Positions 31,001-40,490 of a DNA stretch of 64,000 nucleotides are shown piece by piece (position 1 is the stretch's first letter; every line of letters starts with the position of its first letter). The notes beneath the pieces were generated by a model, which was not told where the DNA came from, made no database searches, and saw nothing but the letters and a program-made list of their open reading frames with translations. A program made the position numbers and the translations under genes. The stretch is from Prauserella cavernicola (lineage in GTDB: Bacteria > Actinomycetota > Actinomycetes > Mycobacteriales > Pseudonocardiaceae): NCBI RefSeq assembly GCF_016595675.1, contig NZ_JAENJH010000009.1:124001-188000 (forward strand), given 5' to 3'.

Positions 31001-32498
31001 CGAGTCCGCCGCCCGCGCCGCGCTGGAGAACCTGCCCGAGGCCGTGCGCGCGATGGCGGGTGAGCTGCTGGAGACCCCGGACGGCTCCGACGCCTCCGCG
31101 CGAGCGGCCGCGCAGGCGAGGGCCGCGCGCACCGTGTCGGCGCTGGAGGACGAGCGCGCCGAGGTGATCGGCGTGTTCGCCACCCGCAGGGCCGAGCTGG
31201 ACCAGCTGCCCAAACAGCAGGGGCCGCTCGACTCGTTCGAGAAGCCGCGCGACATCGAGCACGGCAGGGAGCTCATCGACGCCGCGGCCGCCGAGGTCTC
31301 CGCTGCCGCCCGCACGTGGGAGGAGCTCAAGGAGCAGCGGGGCGCGGCGCAGGCGTCGCTGGACTCGGCCCGCCAGTCGGCGTCGGGCTTCGGTCTGCTC
31401 GCCGAGTCGCTCGCGCCGTACGCGCCTCCGGGCGAGGCCGACCAGGTCTACGACGCCGACGTGGAGACCGCGCGGTCGCGCCACGGCGAGCTGAGCTCCA
31501 CGCTCGCGCGGGCGCAGGAGACCGTCGACGAGGCCGAGAAGCGTGTGCGCGCGGCCTCGGACACGCTTGCCCAGTACGCGACCGAGAAACGCTTCGAGAA
31601 GCTCACGACGCCCGTGCGCCAGCAGGTGATCTCGGTGCGCCGCGACAGCCTCCCGCAGTACGCCCAGGAGTGGGCGGAGGCGCTGCGGCCCCGGTTGCGC
31701 ACGCTGACCGACGACCTCGCCCAGATCGACCGGCACCGCTCGGGGATCGTCACGCGGTTGCAGAGCATGGCCGAGGGCGCACTGCGCACCCTGCGCTCGG
31801 CGCAGCGCGTGTCGCGGCTGCCCGACGGACTCGGCGACTGGTCGGGCCAGGAGTTCCTGCGCATCCGGTTCACCGAGCTCGAGGGCAGCGAACTGGCCGA
31901 GAAGCTCGGCGAGGTCGTCGACGAGGCCGCGGCGGGCAAGACCAGCGACGGCCGCGACGTCAAGCGCGACGGGATGTCGCTGCTGCTGCGCGGTGTGCAG
32001 GCCGCGGCGCCCAAGGGATTCCGCGTGGACATGCTCAAGCCGGACTCGGTGCTGCGGACCGAACGGCAGCGGGTGTCGGAGATCCGCGACGTCTTCTCCG
32101 GCGGCCAGCAGCTGACCGCGGCGATCATCCTGTACTGCACGCTCGCGGCGTTGCGGGCCAACAACCGGGGCAAGATGCGCAACCCGCACTCCGGGGTGCT
32201 CTTCCTCGACAACCCGATCGGCCGCGCCTCGGCCGGATACCTGCTGGAGCTGCAGCGGGCCGTGGCCAGGGCGCTGGGTGTGCAGCTGATCTACACGACG
32301 GGCCTGTTCGACGCCGGGGCGCTCAGCGAGTTCCCGCTCATCGTCCGCCTGCGCAACGATGCCGACCTCAGGGCGGGTCGCAAGTACCTGTCCGTGGAGG
32401 CGACGCTGCGCCAGGAGCTGGACGAGCTGGCAGACCCGGACGGGGTGGCGCGCCTGTCGGCCACGCGGCTCTACGCCAAGCCCGCCGCCACCGGCTAG
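28053..32498 (+). CDS. SMC-like coiled-coil ATPase (JetC/MksB/MukB-like)
   Basis: 1481 aa; ATG preceded by AGGGGGAG at good spacing. The N-terminal ATPase lobe has a Walker A-like LENGGGKSVLIK (residues 65-76), lacking the usual first Gly. About 300-1200 is Ala/Glu/Arg-rich coiled coil, interrupted near 590-760 by a globular hinge-like domain (GITAWSGWRYLSKL...GVTASLADAGLDTAPGVEFLVPP). The C-terminal lobe has the ABC signature FSGGQQLTAAIILYCTLAAL (from about 1349) and the Walker B-like VLFLDNPIG, with Asp 1386 followed by Asn, not Glu. Together with the two upstream genes it forms an SMC-kleisin-KITE set like MksBEF or Wadjet JetABC. No Toprim nuclease gene follows; the next gene is a convergent exporter. 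Confidence 0.8.
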   Translation: MYELSRVRLHSVGPSGARYQDVVLDFSGVGDVITAPKQDALFGAGIHSAEQGLPRRPSPASVLFLENGGGKSVLIKLIFSVMLPGRRQVVGTTNTRVLEKFVGAKDVAHVVLEWQHTETGERVITGKASEWRGHVASSDPANLIDSWYCFRPSTSVGLDSLPLTSEGRLLTMSGFHDRLGELHSDVPELELFWTRRHHEWTERLDLIGLDTELFRYQRAMNAGEGEAADAFAFNTDEAFVEFLLRAVITEDEPKDLAEVVATYASNLAQRGDLMSERDFVAGALDLLTPLTDEERLAAASRKLAGTARADLQTLAGRIAARDRIENERLAGLEAHVEEVGDAEKLAEGDHRRLAAVVTELRRTVAGLLLEEAQADKERLDAELGEAKTVAEAWRETSTVLTHLNATRRARDIRELVGTREQKAQPALEAKNAAAVALARGLLGLAREAHEQADEAESAAEQARAEAEQAQRERDEATGTAANRRAEADGLGGRIEEVRAEISRASKDGLLSSGADVAEAARLASAAAETATDELARRETELERVAEEFGAAQTAVNEAHRASGSARDRAERAADELERAHRRTDALAAEARLGELLGTGDVALETDTPALLDRLREARATAESEQTALRIEESLDERALGALGSGGLLPPPQEVQAALDALEAAGITAWSGWRYLSKLDSAKRAEALRRAPQLVAGVLLNEAGHLPRAQEVLAEQRLLPSAAIPVGVTASLADAGLDTAPGVEFLVPPNPAMYDEEAADSEREAIARRQSQRHRRLTELEESIGADAALSWKLTTWREDYPPGSIAVFAEQAQSAVTAREAAEAAVTEADATLARLTSTRDTARERVPALRATLREVEEKARRLEDLASRAARIPQWTEERDYAGEVADRAEARAADAGTKAARLRERAAEHQRTADGHRRTASTARAELAEVPGGGSVSEEDTAPAEPVDALRRTFASAAEAYAKVEVGSDLRAELEQAESAESAARAALENLPEAVRAMAGELLETPDGSDASARAAAQARAARTVSALEDERAEVIGVFATRRAELDQLPKQQGPLDSFEKPRDIEHGRELIDAAAAEVSAAARTWEELKEQRGAAQASLDSARQSASGFGLLAESLAPYAPPGEADQVYDADVETARSRHGELSSTLARAQETVDEAEKRVRAASDTLAQYATEKRFEKLTTPVRQQVISVRRDSLPQYAQEWAEALRPRLRTLTDDLAQIDRHRSGIVTRLQSMAEGALRTLRSAQRVSRLPDGLGDWSGQEFLRIRFTELEGSELAEKLGEVVDEAAAGKTSDGRDVKRDGMSLLLRGVQAAAPKGFRVDMLKPDSVLRTERQRVSEIRDVFSGGQQLTAAIILYCTLAALRANNRGKMRNPHSGVLFLDNPIGRASAGYLLELQRAVARALGVQLIYTTGLFDAGALSEFPLIVRLRNDADLRAGRKYLSVEATLRQELDELADPDGVARLSATRLYAKPAATG

Positions 32499-32506
32499 TA
32501 CCCGCG

Positions 32507-33151
32507 CTAGTCCTTGCGGCCGGTGAAGGCCAGTGTCGCGCCGAGGCCGATCATCGTCAGGCCGCCAGTGCCGCCGACGAGTTCGAGCCTGCGCGGGGAG
32601 CGAGCGAACCAGTCGCGCGCCGTGCCCGCGACGAACGCCCACGCGCTGTCCGACAGCAGCGCGATCACCGGCAGCACGATGCCGAGCACCAGGATCTGCA
32701 GGGGCACCGATCCCGAGCCGTGGTTGACGAACTGGGGCAGCACGGCGGCGAGGAACACGATGGACTTCGGGTTGGCGAAGCCCACCACGAACCCGTCGCG
32801 CAACACCCGCAGCGTGTGCCCGCGCGTGGCGGCGACGCCCGCGCGGAACACGTCCGCGAGCGTGCGCCGGTGCCGCCACGCCTGCACGCCGAGGTAGACG
32901 AGATAGGCGGCGCCCGCGAGCTTGACGATCGTGAACGCGATCGCCGAGCTCTCCACGAGCGTGCCGAGGCCGAACGCCACGGCCACCACCTGCGCGTAGA
33001 CGCCCACGGCGTTGCCGAGCACGGTGAGCAGCGCGTCGCGGCGCCCGACCGTGAGGGCGCGGCTGATCGTGAACAGCACACTCGGCCCCGGAACGACGAC
33101 CATGAGGAACGTCAGCGCGGCGAACGCGGCCAGCTGGCTCGTGGTGACCAT
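32507..33151 (-). CDS. LysE/RhtB-family amino-acid exporter
   Basis: 214 aa inner-membrane protein with about six hydrophobic segments. Family motifs: FLMVVVPGPSVLFTISRALTVGRRDALLTVLGNAVG in the first helix pair and DGFVVGFANPKSIVFLAAVLPQFV. It exports amino acids or derivatives; the substrate cannot be read from sequence. The ATG at 33151 lies 6 nt after a minus-strand TAGCCT, implying a leaderless mRNA. Its stop is only 8 bp from the stop of the SMC-like gene with no obvious terminator hairpin between them. Divergent from the AlkZ-like gene. Confidence 0.88.
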   Translation of the reverse strand: MVTTSQLAAFAALTFLMVVVPGPSVLFTISRALTVGRRDALLTVLGNAVGVYAQVVAVAFGLGTLVESSAIAFTIVKLAGAAYLVYLGVQAWRHRRTLADVFRAGVAATRGHTLRVLRDGFVVGFANPKSIVFLAAVLPQFVNHGSGSVPLQILVLGIVLPVIALLSDSAWAFVAGTARDWFARSPRRLELVGGTGGLTMIGLGATLAFTGRKD

Positions 33152-33157
33152 GCGAGA

Positions 33158-33163
33158 AGGCTA
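33158..33163 (-). promoter_or_regulatory. -10 box TAGCCT for leaderless LysE gene
   Basis: Minus-strand TAGCCT, 6 nt, then ATG ending at 33151. Confidence 0.55.
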
Positions 33164-33198
33164 CGGCCGATGTCGGTGCGCGGTGGTACGAATTTCCG

Positions 33199-35521
<2,323 letters not shown>

Positions 35522-35524
35522 CCG

Positions 35525-36730
35525 ATGGCCCTCACGTCACTCGACGACCTGCTGGGCGAGGGTGTCTCCGGGCGGTACGTGCTGGTCCGGTCGGACCTGA
35601 ACGTGCCGCTCGACGGCGCCACCATCACCGACGACGGCCGCGTGCGCGCGGCCCTGCCGACCATCAAGCGCCTGGCCGACGCCGGCGCGAAGGTGGTCGT
35701 CACCGCGCACCTGGGCAGGCCCAAGGGCGCGCCCGACGAGAAGTACTCGCTGCGTCCCGTCGCCGCGCGGCTCGGTGAGCTGCTCGGCGCGGACGTGGCG
35801 CTGGCCGGTGACGTCGTCGGTGAGCAGGCCGCGGCCGTCACCGGCGCGCTCGCCGACGGCCAGGTCGCGCTGCTGGAGAACGTGCGCTTCGACGCGCGCG
35901 AGACGAGCAAGGACGAGAGCGAGCGGGCCGCGCTGGCCCGCGAGCTCGCCGGGCTCGTGCCCGGCGCCGCGTTCGTCTCCGACGGCTTCGGAGTCGTGCA
36001 CCGCAAGCAGGCGTCGGTCTACGACATCGCCCGCGTACTGCCCGCCTACGCGGGCGGGCTCGTGCTGGCCGAGGTCGAGGTGCTGGCGAAGCTGACCACC
36101 GAGCCGCGGCGGCCCTACGCCGTCGTGCTCGGCGGTTCCAAGGTCTCCGACAAACTCGCCGTCATCGAGGCGCTGCTGCCGAAGGTCGACCGGCTGCTGG
36201 TGGGCGGGGGCATGTGCTTCACGTTCCTCGCCGCCCAGGGCCACGGCGTCGGCAGCTCACTGCTCGAGAGCGACATGGTCGACACCTGCAAGCGGCTGCT
36301 CGCCGAGGCGGGCGACAAGCTGCTGCTGCCGGTGGACGTCGTGGCGGCGGACAAGTTCGCCGCCGACGCGAACACCCGCACGGTGGCCGCCACCGAGATC
36401 GAGGACGGCTGGATGGGCCTCGACATCGGCCCGGAGACGGCCCGGATCTTCGGCGCGGCCCTCGCCGACGCGCAGACGGTCTTCTGGAACGGCCCGATGG
36501 GCGTGTTCGAGCTGGCGCCGTTCGCGGAGGGCACGCGCGGTGTCGCGCAGGCCATCGCCGACTCGGCGGCGTTCAGCGTCGTCGGCGGTGGCGACTCGGC
36601 CGCCGCGGTGCGCCTGCTCGGCCTGCCCGAGGACGGTTTCTCGCACATTTCCACCGGCGGCGGCGCGTCGCTGGAGTACCTCGAAGGCAAGGAACTGCCC
36701 GGCGTGGCGGTCCTGAGCGAAGGAGCCTGA
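35525..36730 (+). CDS. pgk: Phosphoglycerate kinase
   Basis: Generates ATP from 1,3-bisphosphoglycerate. 401 aa, ATG 3 nt after gap. Substrate-binding RSDLNVPLD and HLGRPKG are present in the N-terminal domain; the nucleotide-binding domain has [36 protein letters not shown] and GGGDSAAAV. Complete length for an actinobacterial enzyme. The stop shares a base with the tpiA ATG (TGATG). Confidence 0.98.
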   Translation: MALTSLDDLLGEGVSGRYVLVRSDLNVPLDGATITDDGRVRAALPTIKRLADAGAKVVVTAHLGRPKGAPDEKYSLRPVAARLGELLGADVALAGDVVGEQAAAVTGALADGQVALLENVRFDARETSKDESERAALARELAGLVPGAAFVSDGFGVVHRKQASVYDIARVLPAYAGGLVLAEVEVLAKLTTEPRRPYAVVLGGSKVSDKLAVIEALLPKVDRLLVGGGMCFTFLAAQGHGVGSSLLESDMVDTCKRLLAEAGDKLLLPVDVVAADKFAADANTRTVAATEIEDGWMGLDIGPETARIFGAALADAQTVFWNGPMGVFELAPFAEGTRGVAQAIADSAAFSVVGGGDSAAAVRLLGLPEDGFSHISTGGGASLEYLEGKELPGVAVLSEGA

Positions 36731-37515
36731 TGGCGCGCAAACCGCTGATCGCCGGCAACTGGAAGATGAACCTCAACCACCTCGAGGCCATCGCACTGGT
36801 GCAGAAGATCGCCTTCTCGCTGCCGGAGAAGTACTACGCCAAGGTCGACGTCACGGTGCTGCCGCCGTTCACCGACATCCGCAGCGTGCAGACGCTGGTC
36901 GACGGCGACAAGCTCCTGCTCACCTACGGCGCGCAGGACGTGGCGCCGCAGGACTCGGGCGCCTTCACCGGAGACGTGTCGGGGCCGATGCTCGCCAAGC
37001 TCGGCTGCACCTACGTCGCCGTCGGTCACTCCGAGCGCCGTGACTACCACGCCGAGACCGACGAGGTCGTGAACAAGAAGGTCCGCGCGGCCCTCAAGCA
37101 CGGCGTCTCGCCGATCCTGTGCGTGGGTGAGCAGCTGGACGTGCGCGAGGCAGGCGAGCACATCGCGCACACCACCGCTCAGCTTCTCGCCGGGCTCAAG
37201 GGCCTCAAGGCCGAGCAGGTGAGCAACACCGTGATCGCCTACGAGCCGGTGTGGGCGATCGGCACCGGCAGGGTCGCGACCCCGGCCGACGCCGAGGAGG
37301 TGTGCGCGGCGCTGCGCTCCGCGCTCACCGAGAAGTACGGCGCCGAGGTCGCGGAGCAGGTTCGCGTGCTGTACGGCGGCTCGGTGAAATCGGGCAACAT
37401 CGCCGAGCTGATCAAGTGCGAGAATGTCGACGGCGCGCTCGTGGGCGGCGCCAGCCTCGACGGCGAGGAGTTCACAAAACTCTGCGCTCTCGCCGCCGGA
37501 GGCCCTCTACCCTGA
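36730..37515 (+). CDS. tpiA: Triosephosphate isomerase
   Basis: Interconverts dihydroxyacetone phosphate and glyceraldehyde 3-phosphate. 261 aa starting at the ATG overlapping the pgk stop. Catalytic motifs: GNWKMN (Lys), GHSERR (His), [11 protein letters not shown] (Glu), and the phosphate-binding [15 protein letters not shown] and GALVGGASL. Third gene of the gap-pgk-tpiA operon; secG follows after a 59-bp gap with palindromes and its own -10. Confidence 0.98.
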   Translation: MARKPLIAGNWKMNLNHLEAIALVQKIAFSLPEKYYAKVDVTVLPPFTDIRSVQTLVDGDKLLLTYGAQDVAPQDSGAFTGDVSGPMLAKLGCTYVAVGHSERRDYHAETDEVVNKKVRAALKHGVSPILCVGEQLDVREAGEHIAHTTAQLLAGLKGLKAEQVSNTVIAYEPVWAIGTGRVATPADAEEVCAALRSALTEKYGAEVAEQVRVLYGGSVKSGNIAELIKCENVDGALVGGASLDGEEFTKLCALAAGGPLP

Positions 37516-37520
37516 TCTCA

Positions 37521-37546
37521 GCGGGTACCCGCTACCCTGGGTACCC
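37521..37546. promoter_or_regulatory. Twin GGGTACCC palindromes around a -10 box, upstream of secG
   Basis: GCGGGTACCCGC (37521-37532) is a perfect palindrome; a second GGGTACCC lies at 37539-37546, its centre 16 bp from the first. Between them TACCCT (37533-37538) fits a -10, giving a start near 37545 and a 30-nt leader with AGAGGA before the secG ATG. The arrangement would suit an operator for a dimeric regulator; this is inference. Confidence 0.4.
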
Positions 37547-37574
37547 CCGCCACCCGCAGTACACAGAGGATGAC

Positions 37575-37805
37575 ATGAAGCTTTTCCTGCAGATCCTGTT
37601 GATCGCGACCAGCGTGCTGCTGATCGGTGCGGTGCTGCTGCACCGTGGCCGCGGCGGAGGGCTGTCGTCCCTGTTCGGTGGCGGTATGCAGTCGAGCCTG
37701 GCCGGGTCGAGCGTGGCCGAGAAGAACCTCGACCGCATCACGCTCGGTCTCGGCGCCGTATGGATCATCTCCGTCATCGGTCTCGGTCTGTTGCTGAAGA
37801 TCTGA
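37575..37805 (+). CDS. secG: Preprotein translocase subunit SecG
   Basis: Small membrane partner of SecYE that assists protein export. 76 aa, ATG preceded by AGAGGA. Two transmembrane helices (about residues 3-22 and 55-75) flank the conserved RGRGGGLSSLFGGGMQSSLAGSSVAEKNLDRIT loop, the family signature. Position after tpiA is conserved in actinobacteria. rbpA follows 55 bp later. Confidence 0.96.
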   Translation: MKLFLQILLIATSVLLIGAVLLHRGRGGGLSSLFGGGMQSSLAGSSVAEKNLDRITLGLGAVWIISVIGLGLLLKI

Positions 37806-37860
37806 TCGGCATCGGCGTGCCTGGCGGGGCGCGCCAACTTACTGGTGGGTGTGAGGAAGC

Positions 37861-38202
37861 ATGGTTGGCGGTAACGCGATTCGCGGCACAAGAGTCGGTG
37901 CGGGTCCGACCGGGGAATCGGAGCGTGGCGAGACCGCTCCCCGGCGCCGGATGTCGTACTGGTGTGCCAACGGGCACGAGTCCCGGCCTTCCTTCTCGAT
38001 GGAAGCCGACGTTCCCGAGGAGTGGGACTGCCCACGCTGCGGGTTGCCGGGCGGACAGGACGAGCAGAACCCGCCCAGGGCTCCGCGAACGGAGCCGTAC
38101 AAGACTCACCTGGCGTACGTGAAGGAGCGTCGCAGCGACGCCGACGGTGAGGCGATCCTCGCCGAGGCGCTCGAGCGGCTGCGTCAGCGCCGCCAGATCT
38201 GA
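37861..38202 (+). CDS. rbpA: RNA polymerase-binding protein RbpA
   Basis: Actinobacterial transcription factor that binds RNA polymerase and group I/II sigma factors, stabilising open complexes and affecting rifampicin tolerance. 113 aa, ATG with GAGGAA a few nt upstream. The core domain has YWCANGHESRPSFSMEADVPEEWDCPRCG: Cys35, His39, Cys57 and Cys60 form a zinc-type site like that of Streptomyces RbpA. The C-terminal sigma-interaction domain is KTHLAYVKERRSDADGEAILAEALERLR. The N-terminal tail is flexible and basic. Confidence 0.96.
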   Translation: MVGGNAIRGTRVGAGPTGESERGETAPRRRMSYWCANGHESRPSFSMEADVPEEWDCPRCGLPGGQDEQNPPRAPRTEPYKTHLAYVKERRSDADGEAILAEALERLRQRRQI

Positions 38203-38214
38203 GTCACCGGTTCG

Positions 38215-38265
38215 ACGACAACGGCCACCCGGTCGCCTTCGCGGCGGCCCGGTGGCCGTTGTCGT
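38215..38265. terminator. Bidirectional terminator between rbpA and the sensor kinase
   Basis: 15-bp perfect outer stem, ACGACAACGGCCACC pairing with its complement at 38251-38265, around a GC-rich inner part. It sits between convergent stops (38202 and 38283). Confidence 0.8.
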
Positions 38266-38282
38266 GTCCGGGTTTGTCCAGG

Positions 38283-39518
38283 TCAGCCCGCGACGGGGTA
38301 CCTTGCCGCCACGCGCCATCCGCCGTCGGCGGTCGGCGTGGTCTCGAAGGTGCCGCCGAGCAACCGGGCGCGCTCGGCGAGGCCAGTGAGCCCGTAGCCG
38401 CCGGAGGGGAACTCGGCGAGCGCGCAGGCCGACCGGTCGGGCCGGTCGTTGCGCACCTCGATGGACAGTCCGTCCCGGTCGCCTGCCAGCCGGACGAACG
38501 CCGTGGCTCCCGGTGCGTGCTTGCGGACGTTGGTCAGGCTCTCCTGCACGGTGCGAAACGCCGCGGCCGACACCTTCGGCGGCAGGTCGTCGGGCACTCG
38601 CTCCACGGCCAGCTGCACCGGCACGTCCGCGTCGCGGATCAGGTCGGACAGGTCCGCCAGGTCGTGCTGTGGGCCGTCGTCCTCCGAGCCGGAGCGCAGC
38701 ACGCCCACGAGCGCGCGCAGCTCCTCCAGCGTGCGGGTCGAGAGCTGCCGGATGTTGCGGGCCGTCTGCTGCGCCTCGCCGCTCGTGTTCGCCGCTGACA
38801 GGACCCCGGCCTGCATCGCGATGAGCGTGATGTCGTGCGACACGACGTCGTGCATCTCCCTGGCCAGGCGCGCCCGTTCGTCGGCGCGCACCGTCTCGGC
38901 GTAGAGCCTGCGTTCCCGGTCGCGGCTCGCGGCGAGCTCGGCCAGTCTGGCCGCCAGCTCCTGCCTCGCACCGATGAGCAGCCCGATCGCCACCGGCATC
39001 CCGGCCACCACGACGCCGTAGATCACCGCGAGGGCGTGCTCGCGCCACGTCAGCGCGGTGAACTCCGACAGCGGCCACAGGAAGAACCGGGCCACGAACA
39101 CCAGGCCCGTGCCCACCCAGACCTGCCAGTGCATCTGCTTGCGGGTCGCCAGATAGCCCAGCGCGATCATCGCCGCCACCTGCGCCCAGCCGGCGATGAA
39201 GCCGGGGAAGGTCAGCAGTACGACCGTGAACGGCAGCCAGCGGCGCGCGATGAGCGCGACACAACTCGCCGCCGAGAGCCAGACCGAGTACGTCTCCGCG
39301 CCCTCGGGGATCACGAGCCAGACGTCGAGCACCGCGATGAGGACGACGGCCACGTCGACGCCCGCCTTGCGCAGGCGCCTGCTGTGCCACAGCGCTGACA
39401 GTGACGTCGTCGCAGATCGAGGCGTCGTGGTCGTCCCGCGCGACCGCGTGCGGTCGGCGGCCCCCGCGCCTGGGCCGCCGACCGAAACCCCGGGGATGGT
39501 CATTCCCTCTGTGGTCAT
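38283..39518 (-). CDS. NarL/DesK-type sensor histidine kinase
   Basis: 411 aa membrane sensor kinase. An N-terminal tail of about 50 residues precedes some five to six hydrophobic helices (residues 55-185), a short coiled coil, the HisKA_3 phosphoacceptor box AREMHDVVSHDITLIAMQAG (His223) and a C-terminal HATPase domain (FRTVQESLTNVRKHA N-box; GGYGLTGLAERARLLGG G-box). ATG 39518 follows GAGAGG at 8 nt. Such kinases normally pair with a LuxR-type regulator encoded next door; none is adjacent here, so the partner must be elsewhere. Signal unknown. Confidence 0.9.
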   Translation of the reverse strand: MTTEGMTIPGVSVGGPGAGAADRTRSRGTTTTPRSATTSLSALWHSRRLRKAGVDVAVVLIAVLDVWLVIPEGAETYSVWLSAASCVALIARRWLPFTVVLLTFPGFIAGWAQVAAMIALGYLATRKQMHWQVWVGTGLVFVARFFLWPLSEFTALTWREHALAVIYGVVVAGMPVAIGLLIGARQELAARLAELAASRDRERRLYAETVRADERARLAREMHDVVSHDITLIAMQAGVLSAANTSGEAQQTARNIRQLSTRTLEELRALVGVLRSGSEDDGPQHDLADLSDLIRDADVPVQLAVERVPDDLPPKVSAAAFRTVQESLTNVRKHAPGATAFVRLAGDRDGLSIEVRNDRPDRSACALAEFPSGGYGLTGLAERARLLGGTFETTPTADGGWRVAARYPVAG

Positions 39519-39627
39519 GGCTTGGACCTCTCGTCTCGTGGACTCGACAATGAGAGGTCACAAATGCCCGATCGGGACGCGTATCGGTGAAAAAGTGTGC
39601 GGATGCTAACGCGGTGCGTATGGAACT

Positions 39628-39641
39628 AACTCGTCCGAGTT
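39628..39641. promoter_or_regulatory. Inverted repeat AACTCG-TC-CGAGTT upstream of the sensor kinase
   Basis: Perfect 6-bp arms with a 2-bp spacer, 110 bp upstream of the kinase start on the minus strand. A possible operator; no clear promoter elements could be aligned with it. Confidence 0.3.
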
Positions 39642-39654
39642 CGGCCCCACCTGC

Positions 39655-39691
39655 AAATAGGCCACCCTGACGTGGTCAGGGTGGCCTATTT
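39655..39691. terminator. Strong terminator after pgl
   Basis: A perfect 16-bp stem (AAATAGGCCACCCTGA with its complement) and a 5-nt loop. Because the stem is flanked by A/T bases, it gives a short U-run on either strand. It ends the minus-strand pgi-zwf-opcA-pgl transcript and insulates the sensor kinase gene. Confidence 0.88.
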
Positions 39692-39707
39692 CTCAGTGAG
39701 TAATGGA

Positions 39708-40490
39708 CTACACGCGCGGAGACACCGGGACGTCGCCGAGCTTGCTCGCCGCGGTCGTGTCGAGCAGCCACAGCGTGCGGCGCCTGCCGCGCGCACCGGC
39801 CACCGGCAGCTGCACCTCGCCCGCGCCCGACATCGCGAGCGCCACGGCGTCGGCCTTGGCCTCACCCGTCGTCACCAGCCACACCTCGGCCGCGCTGCGG
39901 ATCGCGCGGAAGGTCAGCGAGACTCGCGTCGGCGGTGGCTTCGGGCAGTTGCGCACGGCGACCACCGACCGCTCGTTCTCGTACGCCGCGGGCGACTCCG
40001 GGAAGATCGACGCCGTGTGCCCCTCGCCGCCGAGGCCCAGCAGCATGACGTCGAACGTCGGCACGTCGCCGTGGTCCTCCGGCGCCGCGTTCGCGGCCAG
40101 CACCTCGGCGTAGGCCGCCGCCGCGGCGTCGGGATCGTCGCCGAACTCGCCGTCCGAGGCCGCCATCGCGTGGACCCTGGCCGGGTCGACCGGCACGTGG
40201 TCCAGCAACGCCTCCCGGGCCTGCTTCTCGTTGCGCTCAGGGTCGTCGGCGGGCACGAACCGCTCGTCGCCCCAGTACAGGTCGAGCCGCGACCAGTCGA
40301 TCGCGTCCCTGGCGGGGGAGGTCCGCAGCTGCTCCAGGATCGCGATGCCCGTGCCGCCGCCGGTGAGCACCACCGAGGCCGAGCCCTTCGCCGCCTGCGT
40401 GTCCACGATCTTGGTCACCAGCCGGGCCGCGCACGCCGCCGCGAGCAGGTCGGGGCTGGCGTACACGACCGCCTCGGGCGCCGGGCTCAT
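39708..40490 (-). CDS. pgl: 6-phosphogluconolactonase
   Basis: Hydrolyses 6-phosphogluconolactone in the oxidative pentose phosphate pathway. 260 aa; the ATG at 40490 overlaps the opcA stop (ATGA). Family motifs: VVLTGGGTGIAILEQL, DLYWGDERFVPADDPERNEKQAREALLDHV (active-site region), and DVMLLGLGGEGHTASIFP. It is the last gene of the tkt-tal-pgi-zwf-opcA-pgl direction, before a strong terminator. Confidence 0.96.
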   Translation of the reverse strand: MSPAPEAVVYASPDLLAAACAARLVTKIVDTQAAKGSASVVLTGGGTGIAILEQLRTSPARDAIDWSRLDLYWGDERFVPADDPERNEKQAREALLDHVPVDPARVHAMAASDGEFGDDPDAAAAAYAEVLAANAAPEDHGDVPTFDVMLLGLGGEGHTASIFPESPAAYENERSVVAVRNCPKPPPTRVSLTFRAIRSAAEVWLVTTGEAKADAVALAMSGAGEVQLPVAGARGRRRTLWLLDTTAASKLGDVPVSPRV

